A stretch of 34,323 nucleotides of DNA from Betaproteobacteria bacterium (GTDB lineage Bacteria > Pseudomonadota > Gammaproteobacteria > Burkholderiales > Burkholderiaceae_C). The stretch covers positions 1-34,323 of the forward strand of contig VBCQ01000045.1 in the NCBI GenBank assembly GCA_005882155.1. The letters run 5' to 3'. The notes beneath the pieces were generated by a model. That model searched no databases, had not been told where the DNA came from, and saw nothing but the letters and a program-made list of their open reading frames with translations. This document shows, piece after piece, positions 28,900 through 34,323 of this stretch. Positions within the stretch are counted from its first letter, which is position 1. The number at the start of each line of letters is the position of its first letter. The translations under genes were made by a program, and so were the position numbers.

Positions 28900-29346
28900 G
28901 TGACCCGAGTCAAGATGGCCCAGCCTCCGCTCGCCTCGCCCGACGACATCGAGCTGCAGTTCTACGAGGCACTGCAGCAGGGCGACATCGACAAGCTGAT
29001 GGCCGTCTGGTCGGACGACGACGACATCGCCTGCGTCCATCCCGGCGGTCCGCGCGTGATCGGCGCGACCGCGATTCGCGCGAGCTTCGACGCGATGTTC
29101 GCGAATGGCGCGATCAACGCCCATGCCGAGAAGGTGCGCCGCGTGATGAGTCACTCGAGCGCCGTGCACAACGTGCTCGAGCGCGTGCAGGTGATGACGA
29201 AGGAGGGGCCGCAGTCGGCCTGGGTCATCGCGACCAATGTCTACATGAAGACCGCGCAAGGCTGGCGCCTGGTGGCGCATCACGCCAGCCCGGGCACGCC
29301 GCGCGAAGTGCAGGAGATCGTCGAGACGGCCTCCGTCTTGCATTGA
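28900..29346 (+). CDS. Nuclear transport factor 2-like (SnoaL-type) protein
   Basis: DDIELQFYEALQQGDIDKLMAVWSDDDDIACVHPGGPRVIGATAIRASFDAMF ... GWRLVAHHASP. Confidence 0.88.
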   Translation: MTRVKMAQPPLASPDDIELQFYEALQQGDIDKLMAVWSDDDDIACVHPGGPRVIGATAIRASFDAMFANGAINAHAEKVRRVMSHSSAVHNVLERVQVMTKEGPQSAWVIATNVYMKTAQGWRLVAHHASPGTPREVQEIVETASVLH

Positions 29347-29353
29347 CTCGACG

Positions 29354-30386
29354 ATGCACAGCTACCAAGCGCCCGTCTGGTTGATCGGCGGCAACGCCCA
29401 AACCATCTGGCCGGCGCTTTTCGCCAAGCGCTACAAGGGCGCGCCGCCGAACTTCCGGCGCGAGCGATGGACCACGCCGGATGGCGACTTCATCGACGTC
29501 GATTGGCAAGGCGACGATGCCGACGCGACCTTGCTGGTGCTGTTCCACGGTCTCGAAGGCTCTTCGAGCAGTCACTACGCGCAAGCCTTCGGCGATCGCG
29601 CGCGGGTCAACGGCTGGCGCTTCGCCGTTCCGCACTTTCGCGGTTGCTCTGGCGAGCTCAACCTCGCGCCGCGCGCCTACCACTCGGGCGACTTCGAGGA
29701 AGTCGGCTGGATGCTGTCGCGTTTTCGCGAGCATCACCGCGGGCCCATTGTTGCGCTCGGCGTCTCGCTCGGCGGCAATGCGCTGCTGCGCTGGGCCGAA
29801 GAGGCCGGCGACTCGGCGGCGCAGACGCTGCGCGCGGTCGCTGCGGTCTCGTCGCCGGTCGACCTCGGCGCCAGCGGCCATGCGATCAGCCGCGGCTTCA
29901 ATCGCATCGTCTACACCCGCATGTTCTTGCGCACGATGGTGCCCAAGGCGCTCGCCAAGTTGGAGCAATACCCGGGGCTGTTCGACCGCGACAAGCTGCT
30001 CTCGGCACGCGACCTCTACGACTTCGACAATGCCTTCACCGCGCCGCTGCACGACTTTCGCGACACCGACGACTACTGGACCCGCGGCTCGGCCAAGCCG
30101 CACCTGCGGCGGATTCGCATCCCGGCGCTGCTGCTGAACGCGCGCAACGACCCCTTCGGCCAAGCCGCACCTGCGGCGGATTCGCATCCCGGCGCTGCTG
30201 CTGAACGCGCGCAACGACCCCTTCGTTCCGGCGGCGAGTCTGCCGCTGCAGCATGAGGTCGGCGACACGGTGACGCTGTGGCAGCCGGCGCACGGCGGCC
30301 ATGTCGGCTTTCCATCGGGCAGCTTTCCGGGCCATGTGCTCGAGCTGCCCGAGCAGGCGATGGGCTGGATGAAAGCGCATCTCTGA
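29354..30386 (+). pseudogene. YheT-type alpha/beta hydrolase, frameshifted by a 67-bp tandem duplication
   Basis: LVLFHGLEGSSSSHYAQAF, ALGVSLGGNALLRWAEE; after the duplication the original frame resumes as DPFVPAASLPLQHEVGDTVTLWQPAHGGHVGF...MKAHL* ending at 30386. Length 1033 nt; minus 67 = 966 nt = 322 codons. Confidence 0.92.
30089..30222. repeat. Perfect tandem duplication, 67-bp unit x 2
   Basis: TCGGCCAAGCCGCACCTGCGGCGGATTCGCATCCCGGCGCTGCTGCTGAACGCGCGCAACGACCCCT at 30089-30155 and again at 30156-30222. Confidence 0.97.
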
Positions 30387-30400
30387 ACGAAACTCGGTGC

Positions 30401-30922
30401 ATGGACGAGATCGTCAAGGCGGCACTGAAGAAGTGGCCCAACGTGCCGCACTGCTACGGCTGGCTCGCGCTCGACGCGCGCGGCGACTGGTACATGCGCG
30501 ACGACCGCACGCAGGCGGCCGGTCCGTTCCCGCGAGTCAAGGGCAGCCGCATCCTGCACGAGAAGCTGCGCGAGTTCATCGAGCGCAACTACGCGAGCGA
30601 CGACGCCGGCAGCTGGTTCTTCCAGAATGGGCCGCAGCGTGTCTATGTCGAGCTCGAAGCGGCGCCGTGGGTATGGCGCTTGATCGAACGCGACGCCGAT
30701 ATCGTCATTCGCAGCCACAGCGGCATCGATGCGCGTTTCGACAGCGCGTGGCTCGACGAGCACGGCCGCCTGTTCCTCGGCACCGACGAAGGCCTCGGGA
30801 TTGTGCACACCCTCGACATGGAGACGGCGTCACGCGCTGTCGAAGCGGGCCTGTGGGCGCCGCGCTTCGACGAATTACCGGAGCGCTTCGGATATCGGCT
30901 GAGTCCAGCCGCCACCCGCTGA
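30401..30922 (+). CDS. Conserved hypothetical protein
   Basis: MDEIVKAALKKWPNVPHCYGWLALDARGDWYMRDDRTQAAGPFPRVKGSRILHEKLREFIERNY; complete ORF with ATG at 30401 directly after the hydrolase. Confidence 0.85.
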   Translation: MDEIVKAALKKWPNVPHCYGWLALDARGDWYMRDDRTQAAGPFPRVKGSRILHEKLREFIERNYASDDAGSWFFQNGPQRVYVELEAAPWVWRLIERDADIVIRSHSGIDARFDSAWLDEHGRLFLGTDEGLGIVHTLDMETASRAVEAGLWAPRFDELPERFGYRLSPAATR

Positions 30923-30933
30923 GGGCGCGGTTC

Positions 30934-31806
30934 CTACTTCGCCGACTTCACCATGTAGGTGACCGCCGTCTTGATCTCCGCCTCGCTGGCGCCGGACCCA
31001 CCCTTTGGCGGCATCGCGCCCTTGCCTTTGATGACGGTCGCGGTCAGTGCATCGATCCCTTGGCCGAGTCGGGGTGCCCAGGCGGCCTTGTCGCCGAGCT
31101 TGGGCGCTCCGGCCACACCCGCAGCGTGGCAGGCAGAGCAGGTCTGGGCATACAGCGGCGGGGCGGCGCCGCTGTCGGCCTTGGGGACGGCCGCGGTGGG
31201 CGCTGGAGTTGCCGCAGGCGCCGGCGTGATGGCCGCTGCGACAGCGACCGGTGCCGATGCCGCTTCATCCGCCTTGGCGACGGTGCCGGCCGGCAGCTTC
31301 GGCTCTTCCAATTTCGCACCGCCCTTGTTGGCCATGTAGACGACGGCGCGGCCGATCTCGAGGTCGCTGAAGTCGCCGCCGCCTTGCGGTGCCATCGCGC
31401 CCTTGCCCTTGAGCGCGTGCGTGAGCAGCGTCTCGTACCCCTGGCCGATGCGCGGTCCCCATGCAGCGGCATCGCCGAACTTCGGCGCGCCGGCGACGCC
31501 GGTGCCGTGACAAGCGACGCACTGGGCGGCGTAGACCTGGTCGCCGGTTTTCATGCTGCTCGGGTCCGACAGATCCTTGACTTCGACATGGCCGACCGGC
31601 GCGATGCGGCGCGCCACCGCTTCGGCGGCCAGCGCGTTGGTGCCGGCGGCGGGTTGCTTGTCGGCGGCGACGAAGCTCACCAGCAACACGATCGCGATGA
31701 TCGGCACGACGAACGCGAAGAACACCGCGACGATCAACTGTCTGGGCGTCTTGATCGGCCCGGCGTGCGGGCCTTCGTGGTCGTGGGAATGGTTGGCGTC
31801 GCTCAT
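30934..31806 (-). CDS. Membrane-anchored diheme cytochrome c (c5-type)
   Basis: Two CxxCH motifs (CVACH, CSACH), N-terminal TM, duplicated GVAGAPKxGDxAAWxPRxGQG...KGKGAMxPxGG domains. Confidence 0.95.
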   Translation of the reverse strand: MSDANHSHDHEGPHAGPIKTPRQLIVAVFFAFVVPIIAIVLLVSFVAADKQPAAGTNALAAEAVARRIAPVGHVEVKDLSDPSSMKTGDQVYAAQCVACHGTGVAGAPKFGDAAAWGPRIGQGYETLLTHALKGKGAMAPQGGGDFSDLEIGRAVVYMANKGGAKLEEPKLPAGTVAKADEAASAPVAVAAAITPAPAATPAPTAAVPKADSGAAPPLYAQTCSACHAAGVAGAPKLGDKAAWAPRLGQGIDALTATVIKGKGAMPPKGGSGASEAEIKTAVTYMVKSAK

Positions 31807-31952
31807 GAGGCTGAGTCCTCGACTCGTAGATTGAAATGTCGCAAGCGTGCGTGCAAACCAGCTCGTGGCGGCCGACGCAAAAGCCGCTGATTATAAATGG
31901 GGCAATCTGGCCCGAGCCTGACGCCAAAGTGCGATGCGATAATTCGCGCCGA

Positions 31953-32028
31953 GCGCCCGTAGCTCAATGGATAGAGTACTGCCCTCCGAAGGCAGGGGTT
32001 GCTGGTTCGATCCCAGCCGGGCGCGCCA
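31953..32028 (+). tRNA. tRNA-Arg (anticodon CCG), CCA encoded
   Basis: GCGCCCG acceptor pairs CGGGCGC; anticodon arm CTGCC-CTCCGAA-GGCAG; T-arm GCTGG-TTCGATC-CCAGC; discriminator G then CCA. Confidence 0.96.
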
Positions 32029-32106
32029 GCGCAGCCGTGGCCGGCGCCGTTCGAAGCAACCCCATGCGTCGCATGCCGATCCGCTCCTGTTCACAAGGAT
32101 GATTCC

Positions 32107-34323
32107 GTGAATCGATTCGCTCGTGGCATCGCCTGTTGCATCCTGGGCGTATCGGCGCTGCTCACGGCTTGCGAAGGAGATCGGCCCGAGTCGCTGATTG
32201 CCTCGGCCAAGGCATACATCGCCAAGAACGATTACAAAGCGGCCTCGATCCAGCTCAAGACCGCGCTGCAGAAAGAGCCCAGTTCGTCGGAGGCGAGGTT
32301 TCTTCTGGGCAGCGTGCTTCTCGATGCGGGCGACGCGACTTCGGCGATCGTCGAACTGCGAAAGGCGATCGCGCTGAATCATCCACGCGCGCAAGTCATT
32401 CCGGTTCTCGCTCGAGCGATGCTTCTCAAGGGGCAGTTGCAGCCGCTCGCGACGGAATTTGCGGCCACCGACTTCGGTGACGGAGCGGCCACTGCGGATC
32501 TGAAAACGTCGCTGGCGCTCGCATACGCGCGCCGGGGAAAGGGCAAGGAATCCCAGGCGGCTCTCGAGTCTGCGTTGCTCTCGAGTCGGCGTTGCGTTCC
32601 TCCCCCACCTCCGCCCGTGCTCGCGGTCTGCAGGCCCGTTTCAAGGCCGAGGCAGGCGACTTCGACGGCGCGCTGGCCTTGCTGAACGAGATTCTCGACA
32701 AGGCACCCGACAACGTCGACGCATGGCAACTCAAGGGCGACTTGCTGTACGTTGTGAAGAAGGACGTGGCGGGAGCGCTGGACGCACACCGCAACGCGCT
32801 GAAGGCGCGTCCCGATCTGGTGGCGTCTCACGCGAGCATCCTGTCGATCCTCGTCACGCAGAAGGACCTCGCAGGCGCCAAACGGCAGCTCGACGACTTG
32901 AAGAAGGTCGCGCCGAATCACCTGGAAACCAAGTATTTCGAAGCCGAGCTCGCCTTGCTCAACAACGACTTCAAGACGGCCAAGGAAATCTCTCAGCAGT
33001 TGCTGAAGGTCGCACCCGAAAACGTCAAGATTCTGCAATTGGCCGGCGCGGTGGAGTACCAGTCGGGGTCGATTCTTCAGGCCAAGCACCTCCTCGGCAG
33101 AGCGTTGCAGATCGCGCCCAACATGGCTGCGACTCGGCGGTTGCTGGCGCGAGCGTACTTGCGTTCCGGTCAGCCGAGCGAGGCGCTCGACCAGTTGGCG
33201 CCGCTGCTGCAGGCGGCGGAGCCGGGCGCGGAAACTCTCGCGCTGGCTGCCGAGGCGTATCTCCACAACGGGGACCCAGGCAATGCGGAGGCCTATTTCG
33301 AGCGTGCGGCCAAGCTGAACCCGAACGACACGCGCAGTCGCACGGCGCTGGCGCTGGGACAGCTTTCCAGAGGCAGTACCGAGGCGGGATTTTCACAACT
33401 CGAGGAAATCGCCGCCTCCGACAAGGGCACCGTGGCAGACCAGGCATTGATTGCTTCGCGGCTGCGCCAGAGTGACTACGCCGGCGCGTTGAAGGCGATC
33501 GAAGGATTCGAACGCAAGCAGCCCAACACCGCTCTCGCGGCCAATCTGCGCGGCCGTATCCAGCTCACTCAAAAGGATCTTCCCGGTGCACGCCAGAGCT
33601 TCGAGCGCGCGCTGGCGATCGACCCGTGGACCTCGCGGAAAAGAAACCCGAGCAGGCGCGCAAGCGCTTCGACGCGATTCTTCGCGCCGATCCGGGCAAT
33701 CTCCACGCGCTGCTGGCGGTCGCCGGACTGCGTGCCGACGCCGGAGCCAGCAAGGAAGAGGTGATCGGCTTGCTGGCCAACGCCGTGCGGCTCAACCCGA
33801 CCCAGGTCGCCCCGCGCTTGCTGCTGATCGATGCGCAAATGAGGAGCAAGGACCTGAAGGCGGCGCTGTCAGTGGCTCAGGACGGTGTTGCCACACTTCC
33901 CGACAGTCCCGATATGCACGATGCGCTCGGCCGCGTTCAACTGGCGTCCGGCGACTTCAACCAGGCGATCGCCTCGTTCAAGAAGACTGCCGATCTCCAG
34001 CCGCGGTCGGTTGCGGCCCATTTGCGACTTGCCGAGCTCTATGCGAAAACGAAGAACACCGATGCCGCGCGTCAAAGCTTGAAGCGCGCGTTGGCGATCA
34101 CGCCCGATCTCGTCACGGCACAACGCGACCTGATCATGCTCGAGCTCGGCGCCGGTCATGCCGATGAAGCTCTTGCGCTGGCACATCAGGTGCAAAAGGC
34201 GCCGGGACACGAGGCCGCGGGCTTGATGTTGGTGGGTGACGTCGAAGCCGCGCAGAAGCGGTGGGACGCTGCCGCCGCCGCCTATCGTTCGGGGCTGAAG
34301 CAGTCGAATGCGAGCGAATTCGC
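32107..34323 (+). pseudogene. prsT: PEP-CTERM/exosortase system TPR-repeat lipoprotein PrsT-like, broken by two indels; runs off the window
   Basis: Lipoprotein-like N-terminus (LGVSALLTACEGDRPESLIASAKAYIAKNDYKAASIQLKTALQKEPSSSEARFLLGSVLLDAGDATSAIVELRKAIAL), then TPR text spread over three frames (from 32107, 32592 and 33629 onward). Confidence 0.83.
32561..32594. repeat. Imperfect tandem duplication, 17-bp unit x 2 (one mismatch)
   Basis: CTCTCGAGTCTGCGTTG / CTCTCGAGTCGGCGTTG. Confidence 0.9.

Noticed and set aside
31953-32028. tRNA-Arg as an integration site for a mobile island
   Set aside because: No integrase, no repeated tRNA 3' end and no mobile genes visible in the flanking sequence; downstream is a PrsT-like gene.

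Overview
GC-rich bacterial chromosomal segment. The codon style, gene families and a PEP-CTERM/PrsT system suggest a Burkholderiales-like betaproteobacterium (inference). Left to right it contains: (i) an amidase plus peptide-type ABC transporter operon (minus strand), divergent from an aldehyde dehydrogenase/SDR pair; (ii) a compact minus-strand bufferin-type operon: DUF2282 cysteine-rich secreted precursor, DUF692/MNIO enzyme and DUF2063 partner, with a strong terminator-like hairpin between precursor and enzyme genes; (iii) housekeeping and metabolic genes (aromatic aminotransferase, glutathione peroxidase, response regulator, DMT transporter, SGNH hydrolase, lplT, alr, arfB, radA, ilvE, waaF, ECF sigma/anti-sigma pair, purU, YheT-type hydrolase, diheme cytochrome c); (iv) two PEP-CTERM proteins, a tRNA-Arg(CCG) and a prsT-like TPR gene running off the right edge. 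The most unusual large-scale pattern is that four genes carry five multi-base indels that break the frame: three apparent deletions, a perfect 67-bp tandem duplication and a 17-bp imperfect tandem duplication. These are either real decay/slippage or local assembly errors and need read-level checking. The most interesting biology is the bufferin-like operon and its possible attenuation. No CRISPR array, rRNA, prophage or transposase was seen.
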